Below are positions 23,425-35,679 of a stretch of DNA of 64,000 nucleotides, piece by piece (position 1 is the first letter of the stretch; each line of letters begins with the position of its first letter). The stretch is from Hemileia vastatrix. Taxonomy: Eukaryota; Basidiomycota; Pucciniomycetes; Pucciniales; Zaghouaniaceae. The stretch covers positions 24,215,683 to 24,279,682 of the forward strand of contig JASXTE010000002.1 in assembly GCA_030280995.1 (NCBI GenBank), read 5' to 3'. Both the position numbers and the translations under genes were made by a program. The notes under the pieces were generated by a model, which searched no databases, was not told the origin of the DNA, and was given only the letters and a program-made list of their open reading frames with translations.

Positions 23425-23760
23425 TCAACATGTTGATCCCCATTCTAGTGCCTTAAAGCCTAGGTTAGCTAGCTTTTCCCTGACCTTTTTGGCACTCTTG
23501 TGGGCTTCTAAAAACAGAAGATCATCAATATACCCAATCAAGAGGGTGGAATTGGAGCAAAAAGAGAGGGAGAATAATCCTGAGTCATAGATTATGTAAA
23601 GGATGGAAGAGAGCGGGGAATCCTTGTTGGGGTCACTTGGGATGGAAATAGGAGGGTGATCTGTATGAGGTGAAAGAAATTCTGGTGCATCTCTCAGTGA
23701 GGTTGATAATGAGAAAGGTAAGGTTGTAGGGGATAGGGAGAGAGTATAAAATTTCCTCAA
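23425..23760 (-). pseudogene. LINE reverse transcriptase fragment
   Basis: Contains SPLSSILYIIYDSGLF (the PQGSPLSP-type motif, first residues degenerate), LIGYIDDLLFL (catalytic YxDD with Ile) and KLANLGFKALEWGS, in the order of a LINE RT palm domain. Flanking frames are broken. Confidence 0.75.
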
Positions 23761-25205
23761 ATCTAGGTATGTTAAATTTAGGAAATAACCCTTTTACATT
23801 TAGAGAAAGAGCTCCAACCACTTTAACTCAGCCCCACTGGTCTTTGGTCCATGTGGTGAGGTGTAAGAGAGCATCTGAGGTGGAATTAAGGAGGATCCCA
23901 CCATAATTCATCTTGGGTATGGAGTTACTAGATTCTAGAGTGATGGAGAATCTCTTTTTAAGCAAGGAATGGAGTAGTTTTTCCATTTTATTGAGCATTA
24001 AAATTGTATAGCAGGATTCTGGAGTTTTGTAGTCTGGGAGACAGGGTTATGGGATTACAATGGTTTTAGCCATTTTTCAGGATTTAAGATAAAATACAAA
24101 TTTGAAACACATTTGATATATGGGAAGAAAAAGAGATACATTTTTCTCTGGATAGTCTTAGGAGAGAATTGGGGATGTAATCCAGACCTAGGTCTTACTT
24201 CTTTTTGATGTTGAGGAGAGCAGAATTGAACTCTAGGTAAGTGAAGGGAGAAGGAATTAAGGGGAAATAAATTACACAGGTTTCACGGGACTGAGTCTAC
24301 CAAGGTGCCTTAAATAATTTTGAGGCTTTCCCCTGGTTATTTAAGATGGGTGAGCCATCTTGGGCCAGAAGGGGAGAGTTGGGATGTGGAGATGAGAGGG
24401 AGAGAGGGGACTTGGCTGATCAGTAGAGTGTATTCAGGTCCAAGTAGGTTAGTCTCTGGAACCAGTCTTGTTTCTGAAGGTAAATGATCTTGGCTCTTTA
24501 TGTATTGCAAGCATTCAGGGCTTCAGCTACTCGGTGAGGGTCCTGAGAGAATTTTAGTAATTTTTGAGCCTTGTAATGAGATTGCTTGAGAGGTTCCAAG
24601 AGACTTCAATCCCCCAAGGCATGGAACTTATAGCCGGACTTCTGTAGTGGAATTTATCATTTATTAATTTCATTAAAGTAGAGGTTAGGACTTCTCAAGC
24701 CTCATCAATTTGGGAAGGGGGATGAGAGGGGGAAAGGTGGAGAGAAGAGAGTGGAGTGGAGGGATAAATCATTTATATAATTCTGATTTATGAATGGATG
24801 CATAGTGGGGGGAGGGGAGAAGATTATGAGGGTGAAAGATGTAGAGTAATTATCTGAGAGGCATGAGAGAGATTCATAATTATCTTTCATACACTTAGTG
24901 ATGCACAGGAGAGCCCTGGAATCTATGAAAATTAGGTAAATCATGGATAAGAAGCTCATATAGTTACAGAATGTAGGGACTCCAGGTTGAGATGTGTGAA
25001 GTTCATTTTGAGTGTGAGCGTGGATCTGATGAGAAGGCTAGATTCTGAATGGTTTGAAGAGTGATGGTAGGGGTCTGCCCACATATCATGGCAGAGATTT
25101 GTATCTGAAATTAGAATGAAAGGGATATTTTTGAAGGGAAAAAAGAGGTTTAGGAGAATGTGGAGGGAGGTTTATATAAATTGGCAAGTAAAAGGCAGGG
25201 AGAGT

Positions 25206-25480
25206 TTAATTTTTCAAGAAGGAGGGCAATATGAAGTGAGGTTCTGGGAAGGAAAGTGAATATGTTGATGGGGAGTTTTTTATCAATATAAAAGCAAGAG
25301 AAGATAGGGGAGAGGGGGGAGAGGGAGGGGAGTGTAATATAAGGATCAGCTTCCAGCCATGTGCTGTGGCTGGAGAGAAGCTTTCTGAAGACATAAAGGG
25401 TTCTTGGACTGCAAGGATGTCCTATTTACATGTAGAAGGGTCATTGAGAAGGGAGTGAAAGAAAATATGTGAATGATGGA
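25206..25480 (-). pseudogene. LINE endonuclease N-terminal fragment
   Basis: The frame reads DILAVQEPFMSSESF, with the QEP motif of APE-type LINE endonucleases, followed by GWKLIL and a Ser/Pro-rich stretch. A stop just before DILAVQEP separates it from an upstream SIFQLYFHHSH-like segment. Confidence 0.65.
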
Positions 25481-25799
25481 AATAAAGCTGGAATATAGAC
25501 AAAGAAGAAAGAGAAAACTTAGAAAGAGGAGTAGGTCTCATTATTAAGCAACCCTTTAAGGGTAGCCACTGTTGTGAGGGAGGAGGAAGATTGGAATTGA
25601 GGCAGGGTCTTGGAGCCTTTAGAGAATGATCATGGGGGAGAAAATCAACACATTTAAAGCATACCGGAGAGAAATTTTGGGTTTGTCACATATTTTGGAG
25701 CTGTGGTGACTGGTCCAAGTAGAAAATCTTAATGAAAGTGGGAAGTAAATAGATAAATGACCCTTGTATCAACATTTGAAGAAGATGCTGTGTTCCCTA

Positions 25800-25979
25800 C
25801 TAAAAGCTTCTGCATGATGGACCTGACCATCACATATTAAAGGAATGAGAAGATAGAGGAGTAGATGAGATCAGTGTCATCTTTATTTAATAGATGAAGA
25901 ATAGCTGAGTAATGTTTCTTCCCCACCCTTCCCTCAGTGTGTTTGAGCCATGACACACAATAGAGGTTCATAAGAGTTT
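25800..25979 (-). pseudogene. LINE ORF1 C-terminal fragment
   Basis: Minus-strand frame with SWLKHTEGRVGKKHYSAIL, resembling the (I/V)xWL..P....K.GS.V.. segment of rust LINE ORF1 proteins. It directly abuts the LTR at 25980 and continues the ORF1 reading seen right of 43073. Confidence 0.6.
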
Positions 25980-27512
25980 TGTTGGCAAGTTTTTTAAAAG
26001 AAGGAGAAAAAAAAGGAAGAAGAAGAAGGAAAAGAAGGAAATAAATGGTAACAACAATGACTTAAAAATAATTGAACTTGGGAAGTTACAAAACTTATAA
26101 CAAGTTATTAAGGGGATGATATATGGTAAGTCTTTTATTCTCTCTACTTAAGTAACAAATGCTAATATTAAATAATCTTAAAGAAACCTTTATATATAAA
26201 TTATTATACTAGATTTCAGAGGAAAAAAAGCGCCATAAGTAAAACTAATGTAAATATAAAATTTTATATTAATAATAATATTAATTATAATAAAAAAAAT
26301 AAACTAAGTAATAAGTGGTGAGACTACAGGGGGTTACCCACATAGGAAAGGGGCCCTCTGAAGCCCCACATTAATGTATATACAAAGTAAAATAAAATAA
26401 AAATAATATGTAACCAATCTTGAGTAAGTGTAAGGGGAAACCCATGATACAATTAACTAAGACACATGATTAAGAGCCTAAAACACTACGCAATATAGGG
26501 GGTGGACTTGCTAGCAAGTCCTCAACCTGAACTCAGATGGAACTCAGATGGAACTCAGACTGAACTCATACTGAACCCATACTGAACTCTACTTGAACAC
26601 CCACCTAAAACTGTTCTGCTGAGTGGTGTTCATCCCTGATTGTATGGTTCCTTTATCAATAGCTCAATGTGTGTTCAACCTGTGGTGAGTTTGGGTCCAA
26701 GGTTGCGGACTCGCTAGCAAGTCCGCCCCCCATATTGTGTGGTGAAATCAACTAATTTAATCCCAAACAGTTAAAATAAAATTAGGTAGTAATTAAATAA
26801 GTTTGAGACACATAAAAACAACTAATTTAATTTAAAACATGTCTGATAACCCTTTTTTTAAAAAACAATTTTAAGTGAAACATAAAAATGAATTATTTTA
26901 ACACATAAAAATAGTGTAATTAAATAATTTAGTATAAAAAATGAGTAATTAATCATTTTAACTACTTTTATTAGTGTAATAATTATTTTAAGTTAAAAAA
27001 GTACTTATTCTAAGAAAATTACTTATTCTAAGAAAATTACTAATTTTTAGAATAAAACATTAATAATTTATTTAATAAAGTGTTTTGAATTGTTTAATAC
27101 TTTGATGACACAATTATGAGTTAAATAAGCTCCCAATATTTTTGTTTAATAAGATATGAAAGTTTTTATTTAATATATAAATTTAAATACATTATAAGTC
27201 AATTTTACACTTATATTTAAAATATATTTTTATAATTAATTAAATATTAATTTATAATTATTAAATACATAAACATCTGCCATAATTTATAGAATATAAA
27301 CTATATGATTCTTAAGTTAAATGTATAAATAACTTATATAACAATAAAATTAATATAAAACTTATTTTACTTATATTTATTAAGATACTTATAGAATTTT
27401 ATTATTCAATAAAATATTAATTTATATACATAAAATGAATAGTTTTACCCCCTCTTTCAGGTCCAATAAATTAACATAAAATTCACTGGCTCCTGGTACA
27501 GCCTGGCTGACA
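25980..27512 (-). repeat. Long LTR, left copy, with MITE inserted
   Basis: 1533 bp, about 1269 bp without the CACTA-like MITE. It starts TGTTGGCAAG and ends CCTGGCTGACA. Strong similarity to 41818-43073 includes CGCCATAAG and GGTTACCCA...GGGGCCCTCTGAA blocks. Confidence 0.85.
26484..26744. mobile_element. CACTA-like MITE, copy 2, with visible empty site
   Basis: 261 bp, reverse orientation relative to 19243-19493. Ends are CACTACGCAATATAGGGGG and CCCCCCATATTGTGTGGTG, with AAA on both sides (26481-26483, 26745-26747). The sister LTR at 42301-42330 has the uninterrupted site GCCTAAATCCATT-like sequence with a single AAA, so insertion and 3-bp duplication are directly visible. Confidence 0.9.
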
Positions 27513-28059
27513 CTCCCTCACTCTAAAAAAACAATAAAAAAATGCTATAACTTTTTCTTATTTATTTTAATTTTCATATTGTTTTAGAGTTAGAAGTTTG
27601 TTCCCAGATATACATGAATTATTCTAATGTTAGTAATTCTTATATCTCAATAAATACTCAATAACTTTTTTCAGAGATGACAATTCTATCATTTAGAATT
27701 TTCAATATCTGATATTTATGTGATTTGTTTGAAACTCTCAGGTCTTTTATTTCTCTTGTAAAAATAAATAACTGTTGGAAGTATAAGGTTTATAATAATA
27801 ATTGTAAAGAACAGGATTTTTTACTGTTATATGGAGAGTATAATTGCATTAAGATCAATCATAATTTCAACAACACACATTCCTATATAAGGATCTTAAC
27901 ATTTATCTTATCCTTGCAATTTGAAGACAACTGTAGATAACAGTATTTCAACATACTATTAAAAGTTATATATCTATGGTTTTATCCCATCTTCTCATGC
28001 TAAATGCATTTTACAACTATATGGAATTTTTTGCTAAGTTGTTGCATTTGAATGCAAAA

Positions 28060-29560
28060 TTTAATAGAAGGATGAAATTACAACTTTTCAATTTGTTATT
28101 GAGAGCTTCAGCAGGATTTTTGGGGAAATAACCTAGCCAGAGCTCAAAAGGCTTCATATAAGTGACAGAGTGGACAGTACTTTTATAAGCAAATTCAAGA
28201 TTAGGATGTAAGGTTTTCCATTCATATGTAAATATGTCCTTTTTCTTTATATTCTAAACCAAAGGCACAATTCCTTTTAATCATATTTCACAGTTGGAAA
28301 AATCATATCAGCTAAACTTTAAAAGGGTCCAGATGGTATAAAAGACTTAAATGGAGGTACAATGGTGGTGATAGGTGGGTTTTTAGGGTTTCAAAACCAA
28401 GGGTATGTATAATTTATCTTTTAGTTTTTTTACTCAATTGAAAGAGGTATAAAATTTTATAAATATTATTATAATTAATGATTTAGAATTATGTGTTAGT
28501 AAACACTAAAAAAATAAGTAATGGTAATAATTATTTAATTTTAGTAATAATTTTAATAAAATAAGAAAGTAATGGAATGCCCAAAACAAACAGAAAAGGG
28601 AGGCCTTATATAGGCAAAAGAGAGACAAAGCACATAGGAAAAAATCCTATATACAGGAGTATGAGAGAAGAAAAAGGAATATTCCAGAATAATATTTTCA
28701 AATAATAAGATTTTTCTAGAAAGAAGGTGTTTAAAATGTGTATTTACTGTATATGTCAGAAATAAATTGATTAAATTTAAAATTACTGTAAGAGTCATTT
28801 TTTAAATAATTAATTTGAATTTCTTGTATAGATTTGTTTTTATGGTTAATATTAAATCTTATTTCAATATTAAATTTTTATTTCTCTTAATCTGTCATTG
28901 AGCAGGGTTTTAAGAAATAAAAATATAAGGGACAATCAATATTAATTTTAATTATTTACTAATTTTACTTTTTTGTAACTAGTTTATTTATTACAGGTAA
29001 ATTTAAAGTAAATATATTATAATTAATAATAAAAATAATAATAAATAAATAGGTGTGGCTTCATCCCAGTAAATAATTAATTATTTTACTGGGTAAGTCT
29101 AGCAGCCTGGCTGACATAAAGCATCAGTTTGAGGATGGTGAGCAGAATATAATTTCAAGTCACAACCACATATATTCATGAATGATATTCAAAATTTACA
29201 TGTAAAACTTTTGGATTTTTTTCATATTTGATGGTTTTGAAATCCAACAATATTGAACATATTTTACCACCATGAAAAAGTAAATTTTCTGGTGGAAACA
29301 TTTTTATGGGTAGGAATAATCTTAAACATCTCTGTGAATCTATCCAATATGACCCATAAAGAATTAAAATGTCTTACCTGCTATGGAAGACCAGTGACAA
29401 AAATCATATTAATGTTTTTTCAAGGGGAATCAGGTGCCTTAGTATGTTTCAGTAATCCTTTTCTTTTCCATTTAATCTTTAAGATTTTTGGCAAGTATAC
29501 AAGATTAAAAATATAATATTTTGTCCTCCGACATATTAACCCACCATAAAGTATATCTAA
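28060..29560 (-). pseudogene. Gypsy integrase fragments of the 17-kb element
   Basis: Two minus-strand segments. Near 29250-29480: VTGLP, then LWVILDRFTEMFKIIP, the segment around the first catalytic Asp of gypsy integrases. Near 28095-28225: EWKTLHPNLEFAYKSTVHS and PFELWLGYFPKNP, the later integrase block. Many stops; the roughly 1-kb gap between them exceeds the usual spacing and probably contains an insertion. Confidence 0.6.
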
Positions 29561-30830
29561 TCATGGTTTTTCTAGATCAAAATGACCTACCAATATAAGA
29601 TGATTTATTTCAATGAAGGAGGAATAGCAATGAGAATAGTAAGTTTTTATCCTGTAATAAATGTAGCCATCATTGAAAATTTTCCTTTATTCAAAGCATT
29701 TGGGTGCCTTGGAAGAAAAATTTGTATCAATTCTTGAATAAAAGCATTTTTTTGGATCAATTAAGATTTTAAGCTAATTAATTTAATTTAGAATTCATTT
29801 CAAAAAATTCTAAAAATAACTTTAACAGTTATTCTTCCATATTAACAATATATATGCCATGCATATGAAGTTTATCATACTCAGGCACATATGCTGGGTT
29901 GGAAGAATCAATTGGTAAATATAATTTACACAGCATATTCACATTTGAGCAAATATTTCCAGAATTTTGAATAATTGTTACTCAACCTTTGTATTCTTGA
30001 ACTGTTACTTTATACTTAAACAAATTTTAGTCTGGTGTTTTTAAGTTTAAGAGGGACTGTTACTGAATTATAGGTAGAAACCAATCAGATTTATGGTATT
30101 CAAATAATAATGAAGTTTTCCAAGTACAGAAACTGCTAAACACTATGATTGAGTTTCTCCATATTTTTATTCACTATATATGTAAAGGTTTTTTATGAAA
30201 TATAACAAATAAATATCAGACATTATTTAATACTAATGAAAAACAATCAAACTCGATAAACTTTAATCAGTTTAAATGAATCATAATTAATTGATTAATG
30301 TCTGTAAAAATAATAATTATTGCAGAAATTAAGAATTCCAATTATTTATATTCAAAGTTTGAAGGATTATTATTTATTGTAAGAATAAAATTTAATTTCA
30401 TCTACAAGCACTCTTAATATATGTATTCCCTAGAATAAAAAACAATTGGAATATATATAATCAAATTAATGATTGAATCTTTCTAAAATGGAGAAAGAAT
30501 TAAAAATCACACATAAATCATCTCATGGATTAATAATTAATTTCAATTGTGTGGCTACCATTATATTTAACCAGTAAATAAAATGGTATCAGTATAGGTG
30601 TAAAAAGGTTTTCTGAGGAAATAAAATAAAATCTCATTTTTCCATATAGAACTTGGTTAAAGAATTAGTTATAAGGGTTTATTATATATTAAAAATGATG
30701 AAAATGTAAGTTCTCATTAAGTACCAATTAATTTATTACTCTCAATAGGGGGTATCAATGTTCAGGGATCTGCAATTAGGGATCAGGAATTTTTTTTTCC
30801 GGGATCAGACATTATTAATTGCGGAAGATT

Positions 30831-30862
30831 CTTATCCACTAGCCCTGGGGCTAGTGGATAAG
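30831..30862. repeat. Subterminal hairpin of the Harbinger
   Basis: Perfect 15-bp arms CTTATCCACTAGCCC and GGGCTAGTGGATAAG with a 2-nt loop, 84 bp inside the left end. A slightly decayed version is at the same place in the copy at 47138. Possible transposase-binding or host-factor site, by position only. Confidence 0.75.
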
Positions 30863-31126
30863 GAATCAATGATAATGCATTATCCCGCCTCTTATACCCC
30901 AATTTCCATTCCTAATTCCTGATCCCAAACTCATCTCATCCATGATGGATTTGCAAGAAAGTCACATGACTCATAATTGCTGATGCCATCCTTAAGTCTT
31001 TCCTCACTCTATGCTACTTAATTTTGGTGGCAAACACTTAAGTTTTTTTTCTATCTACACACCCCAACTGCACATTTGGCGGTGAATTCCAACTTCCCTC
31101 ATCACATAACCCTTTCACCGGCAACA

Positions 31127-32386
31127 ATGAAACACCTCTCTACTAGAAAGCTACTTCACTCAACAATGAATGCTATCACTTTTCTTTTAGTTCTTTACTA
31201 TAAATCTGACTCTGACTTGGAAGATGCTTTAGCTTATATGTGTTTTCTTTCCAAAAAGTGTTACATCATCACCAGGGGGCCAAATCTTTATCATGATCCC
31301 CGATATGATCTGGCCTCCATTCTCAAAATTCCTCATTTAAACTTCACACAAATTTTTAGAACTTCTCCGGATTCTTTCTTCAAACTTTATCAACTCATCT
31401 CCAATCATCCTATCTTCCATAACAATTCTCATAACAAACAGTGTAATCCTGCCATCCAACTTGCTGTTGCTCTATGTCGCTTTGGCTCAAATGGAAATGG
31501 TGCTGCCGTAAGACGTTTGGATAATCTCTTTAACATAGGATATGGTACCATGATATTATACACCAAGCGCTGTATGATTGCTATCCTTTCCCTCAATTCT
31601 CAAACTCTTGCTTGGCCAACTCCAGAACAGCAACTTGAATCCTCTCAAGTAATGCAAGCTGAAGGTTTCCCTGGCTGTATAGGTTTTGTTGATGGCACAA
31701 CCATCCCTTTGAGTCAAAAGCCTTCTCATTATGGCAACCATTATTTTGATCGCAAAAAAAGGTTTCTTCAAAATCTCCTCCAAGTTCTCATCTTTCACAA
31801 TCTAACTTTTTATCTTCTTTCTAGATACTCTATTGCCTTTCAACTTGTATGCGATGTCAATAAAAAATTTATTGCTTTTCACAGTGGCTGCCCTGGATCA
31901 TGTCATGACTCTTCCTTCTTCCAAAGAATGAGGATTTCTCAATCCCCTGACTCATACTTTGACGAATCTCAGTACCTCCTTGCAGACTCAGCATATGCAA
32001 GTGGAAAGTACATTATACCTGCTTTCCATGGTGCAAATTCAGAAAATGACCCCAAAACTAAATTTAATTATCACCTTGCACAATCAAGAGTACAAATTGA
32101 ACATGCTATAGGTATTTTAAAGGGACGATTTTCTAGTCTTCGGGAGCTCAGAATCCAATTTCAAAAAAAATTGGAGATCAAAACTGCAAATCATTGGATC
32201 TTGACTTGCGTAATACTCCACAATATTCTAGCTGATTTAAAGGATGAGTGGAATTATCTTTATGAAGAAGAGGATCCTGAACCACCACTGGCACTCCCCT
32301 CCCTTGATTCACAAACCATTCAATCAACTGGCGTATGCCCCATTATAATGCCAATTACTCTCCAAAATTTCTCTTCACCCTTTTAA
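31127..32386 (+). CDS. PIF/Harbinger DDE transposase (DDE_Tnp_4 type)
   Basis: First ATG at 31127 (MKHLSTRKLL), the same start as in the second copy (47541). The frame is 419 residues unspliced. A 63-nt GT-AG intron at 31762-31824, with CTAAC branch site, sits between RKK and YSIAF; removing it gives 398 residues and restores the family pattern DRKKRYSIAFQLVCD. Catalytic triad: Asp in GFVDGT (about 31690), Asp in LLADSAYA (about 31985), Glu in VQIEHAIGILKGRF (about 32098). The family cuts and joins element ends with ORF1 as partner. No disabling stop seen, so possibly active. Confidence 0.9.
   Translation: MKHLSTRKLLHSTMNAITFLLVLYYKSDSDLEDALAYMCFLSKKCYIITRGPNLYHDPRYDLASILKIPHLNFTQIFRTSPDSFFKLYQLISNHPIFHNNSHNKQCNPAIQLAVALCRFGSNGNGAAVRRLDNLFNIGYGTMILYTKRCMIAILSLNSQTLAWPTPEQQLESSQVMQAEGFPGCIGFVDGTTIPLSQKPSHYGNHYFDRKKRFLQNLLQVLIFHNLTFYLLSRYSIAFQLVCDVNKKFIAFHSGCPGSCHDSSFFQRMRISQSPDSYFDESQYLLADSAYASGKYIIPAFHGANSENDPKTKFNYHLAQSRVQIEHAIGILKGRFSSLRELRIQFQKKLEIKTANHWILTCVILHNILADLKDEWNYLYEEEDPEPPLALPSLDSQTIQSTGVCPIIMPITLQNFSSPF
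31762..31824 (+). other. In-frame intron of the Harbinger transposase
   Basis: GTTTCT donor, TCTAAC branch site and TTTCTAG acceptor; 63 nt, a multiple of three without stops, so retention only adds 21 residues between the first Asp region and the core. The second copy keeps the same site. Splicing is inferred from the family alignment. Confidence 0.7.
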
Positions 32387-32859
32387 TTTTTTATTTATAT
32401 GTTTTCATACTTTCCAAATGTTCTCTTTGTGTACTTTAATCACTTGGTTTTGTATTTTGGTTTGTTGCATATTCATTTTTTTTTTTTTTGAATTTACAGT
32501 GAATATCTTTTTTTTGGATGGCTCATTGGTTTTCTTTCACCTCCTCAACATGAAATTGCATATTTTGTCAGTGATTTTTTTTTCATTCATCACTCATATC
32601 CTTTTCATCCTCTCCTCAAACATCCCTCAAATATTTTGGTTGCATTTATTTTCTCAACTCAACTCACCAGGTAGGTCATTTTTTTCATTTTTCTTGGTTT
32701 TTTACTTGCTAATCATGATTTTTTTTTTTTTGCTTTTTTTTGTTTTTTTTGTAAGTGCTTCATTTATTTTTGTTCTAGGGTAAACTAATTTTTGTTTTGT
32801 TTTTTTCTCTTTTTTCTCTTTTCTTTTGTATTTTTTTCTCTCCTTCACCTCTCTTTATC

Positions 32860-33640
32860 ATCCTCAAGGCCCCCCTTTTTTCCTCTCTTTATCTGTCTCA
32901 AGACCCCCTTTTTACCCCCTTTTTAGCTGCCTCAAATCCCCCCTTTCCCCCCTCTTTAGGTCCCTCATCACCCCCCTTCCCCTCTTTTTAGTTGCTTCAA
33001 TACACCCCCCTTCCCCTCTCTTTATGTCCCTCAAACCCCCCCCCCCTTCACCTCTCTTTTGCCGCCTCAAACCCCCCCCCCCTTCACCTCTCTTTACCCA
33101 CCTCAAACCCCCCCCCTTTCCCTCTCTTTAGGCGCCTCAAACACCCCCCCTTCCCCCCCTTCTAATCGCTTTACCCCCCTACCCAATCCTTACTTCCTCC
33201 TCTACCCCCCCCCCCCTGATTATTAATGAACGATCATTACAGATCGTTCGTTAACAAGGAGGTGGGGGGGGTAGAGAAGGTGGTAACGGATTGGGAGGGG
33301 GGGAGAAAATATTTTAAGGGGGGGGGAAGGGGGGGTTTGAGGTGCCTAAGGAGAGGGGAATGGGGGGGTTTGAGGCGCCTAAGGAGAGGGGAATGGGGGG
33401 GTTTGCGGCAGCTAAAGAGGGGGGGATAGGGGGTGATGGGGAATATTAAGAAGGGTAAAGGGGAGGGGATTTGGGGGGATTTGAGGTAGCTAAAAAGGCG
33501 GGGAAAAAAGTGGGTATTGAGACAATTAAGCAGGGCATTTCAGGGTAATTTTGAGGCAGGAAAGGAGAGCATTTGAGGGGACTTTTGAGGCAAGGAGGGA
33601 GGGATTTGTAAGGGCATTTCAAATAAATAAAGGAGGGGAA
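32860..33640. repeat. Long inverted minisatellite in the Harbinger
   Basis: Left arm (to about 33225) has roughly 28-30-bp units CCTCTTTAGGTGCCTCAAACCCCCC; the right arm (from about 33245) is the inverted set GGGGTTTGAGGCGCCTAAGGAGAGG. The centre at 33226-33256 is itself an inverted repeat (AACGATCATTACAGATCGTT). Frames over it are repeat translations. The chimeric element at 47138 has a similar structure. Confidence 0.85.
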
Positions 33641-34266
33641 AAGGGGACATTTATGGGAGATAAAGACAGGTTACCAACTTTCAAATAAATATACTAACAA
33701 ATTTTTGTTTGTAATTTTGATTAATTTTTTAATTTTTTTGGCAGTAATATAGAAAAAAAAAAATTCTTTCTGATAAGGACTGTCCCTCTTATTTACAAAA
33801 CAAAAAAGGTTTATAATTTTATTTTTAATTTTTCTATAATTAATTTTTGTGGTTTTGTTTTTATTTAAATAATTTTTTTATTTTTGATTTTGATTTTACT
33901 GATTTTATTTTTTTTTTTTTCAGGATCTTGTGAGAAGGTTTTTAATAACCAATCTTCAGGTTCACTTTTATTTTATTTTTTTTATTTTTTTTTTTTGATT
34001 TAATTTTTACTGAAATTTTTTTTTTGGATAATTTTTTTTTTAAAGGATTTTGCTTTTATTTTGTTTTTAAAAATAAAACCTCAGGTTTTTTTTTGATATA
34101 TTATTTTTATGGAAAATGTTTTACTCATTTTTTGTTTTTTGTTTTTGTTTTTTTTTTTTTTAAATAAAAAACAGTTTTTTTTATTTGAAAAATAAGGTGA
34201 GAATTTTTTAAAAAAAAAATTGAGTTGAAATTTTATTGACATTTAATTTTTTTTCAGTTCAAAAAA

Positions 34267-35679
34267 ATGTCTTCTTCTTCAGATTCATCCCTTACTTCTC
34301 TCTCATCTTCATCTTTATCTTCTTTATCATCTTCATCTTTATCATCTCTATCATCTTCTTTGAAATCAACTTCCATACAATCATCTTCTAAATCATCAAA
34401 AAAAAATAATGATAATCAGTCTCATAAGAAGAAAAGATATCTGAAAAAAAAAAATTCATCATCTGAATCATCAAAAAAATTTAAAGATAATCAGTCTCAT
34501 CAGAAGAAAATATATCTGAAAAAAAAATATACAACATTTCAGAAGAAAAGATATCTGAAAAAACATTATTCATCATCTAAATCATCAAGGAAAATTAAAG
34601 ATAATCAGTCTCATCAGATGAAAAGTTATCTGAAAAAAAAATTCTCTGTAAAAGTTATTTTCGTCATATCCCAAACATTTTATTTCATAAAACTTAAGTA
34701 GATAAATAATTTAAATATCCGAAAAAATTACCAGAAGATATCAAATATCTAACCGAAATTGGTGATGATTGAGTGGTTGCAGTTATCAGTAATACTTATA
34801 AGCCTCAATTCATTTTGGAAGTTCATTCATTTGATGGTGTAAAAGATGTAGCTTATAATCAACTATCGGATCTTATCATTACTCTTTATCAAATGGCTTT
34901 GGTTCAATTACCTATAAGGAATACAAATTTGTTGGGTGGTATCATGATTGGATTTGGTTGGAGACCAGGTTTCGTTAAAGGATATTCTCTTGGTATGTCT
35001 AATAATTTTTTTTCCATTCTTAATATCATTTCACTTATTTCATTTATATAGGCATATATTCCTTGGTCAAGAATATCACTAAAGCAAAAAAAGATGAAGA
35101 TTTTCGCTTATGGGACACTCTACCTTCCTTTAATTCTTTTCTTGCTCTTCGACTCAAAAAGCTCTGTAATAAGGCATTTGAAAAAAATCATGAACTTGCA
35201 ACCAAATTTGGAATACCGAATTGGTGTGACTCCGAATGGGAAGATATCAGCCACGAATATCTTTTATTTTCTAATGTTATTATCACTCATTCTGGATTTC
35301 ACAATAGGATTCATATTGATAGGAATAATGCCAATTTTCTTACTTTTGGAATATTCTCATATATCAATCTGATAACTGGCCACCCAATACCATCTCCAGC
35401 TAAAATCAAAGACATGGTTTATATTTTCCAGACCACCGGTGCATCATTGATTTTGGTTTGGGAAATGGTATCATCGAAACCATTTGGAATTCTTCTCAGG
35501 ATAATCATCAAACAACCAAAGCTCCTCCTGGTTTGGAATCCTGTCAAGATTTCACACATTTTGGTTGCTCATTTCAAATCAGTAATAAGTTGATACAAAG
35601 AATCAATAAGGTAAAGAAAGAAGGTAAAGTTATTCGATTTAAAAAAACTTTATCTAGATCCAAAAAGTATGGGGATTAG
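34267..35679 (+). pseudogene. Tet-like 2OG-Fe(II) oxygenase carried by the Harbinger
   Basis: A Ser/Lys-rich N-terminus starts at ATG 34267. After a frame change between 34640 and 34720 the frame PEDIKYLTEIGDD is stopped by TGA at 34770, then continues as VVAVISN to GFGWRPGFVKGYSLG. A 59-nt intron (34993-35051, GTATGT to ATATAG) leads to IYSLVKNITK. The catalytic HxD is HID in GFHNRIHIDRNN (about 35310); after a 1-nt loss near 35413 come HGLYFPDH, IETIWNSS, a DNHQTT histidine and APPGLESC...THFGCSFQI. This order fits rust Tet-like (TET/JBP-related) dioxygenases, which oxidise modified bases in characterised relatives. Substrate here is unknown. At least three lesions; a relative lies at 125-658. 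Confidence 0.72.

Larger units (their letters stand above)
20390..25979 (-). mobile_element. Decayed LINE, 3' part (ORF1 end, endonuclease, RT)
   Basis: Minus-strand non-LTR retrotransposon with no intact frame. In sense order: ORF1 C-terminal part (25979-25800), endonuclease start (about 25480-25206), reverse transcriptase (to 23425), then an uncertain C-terminal part. The 5' part of the same LINE is at 43074-44320; the 17-kb LTR element 25980-43073 is inserted between them. The left boundary is not visible and is a guess. Confidence 0.7.

Noticed and set aside
32797..33429. Pro/Ser/Leu-rich and Arg/Gly-rich frames in the Harbinger
   Set aside because: They lie on the two mirror arms of the inverted minisatellite and have no domain.
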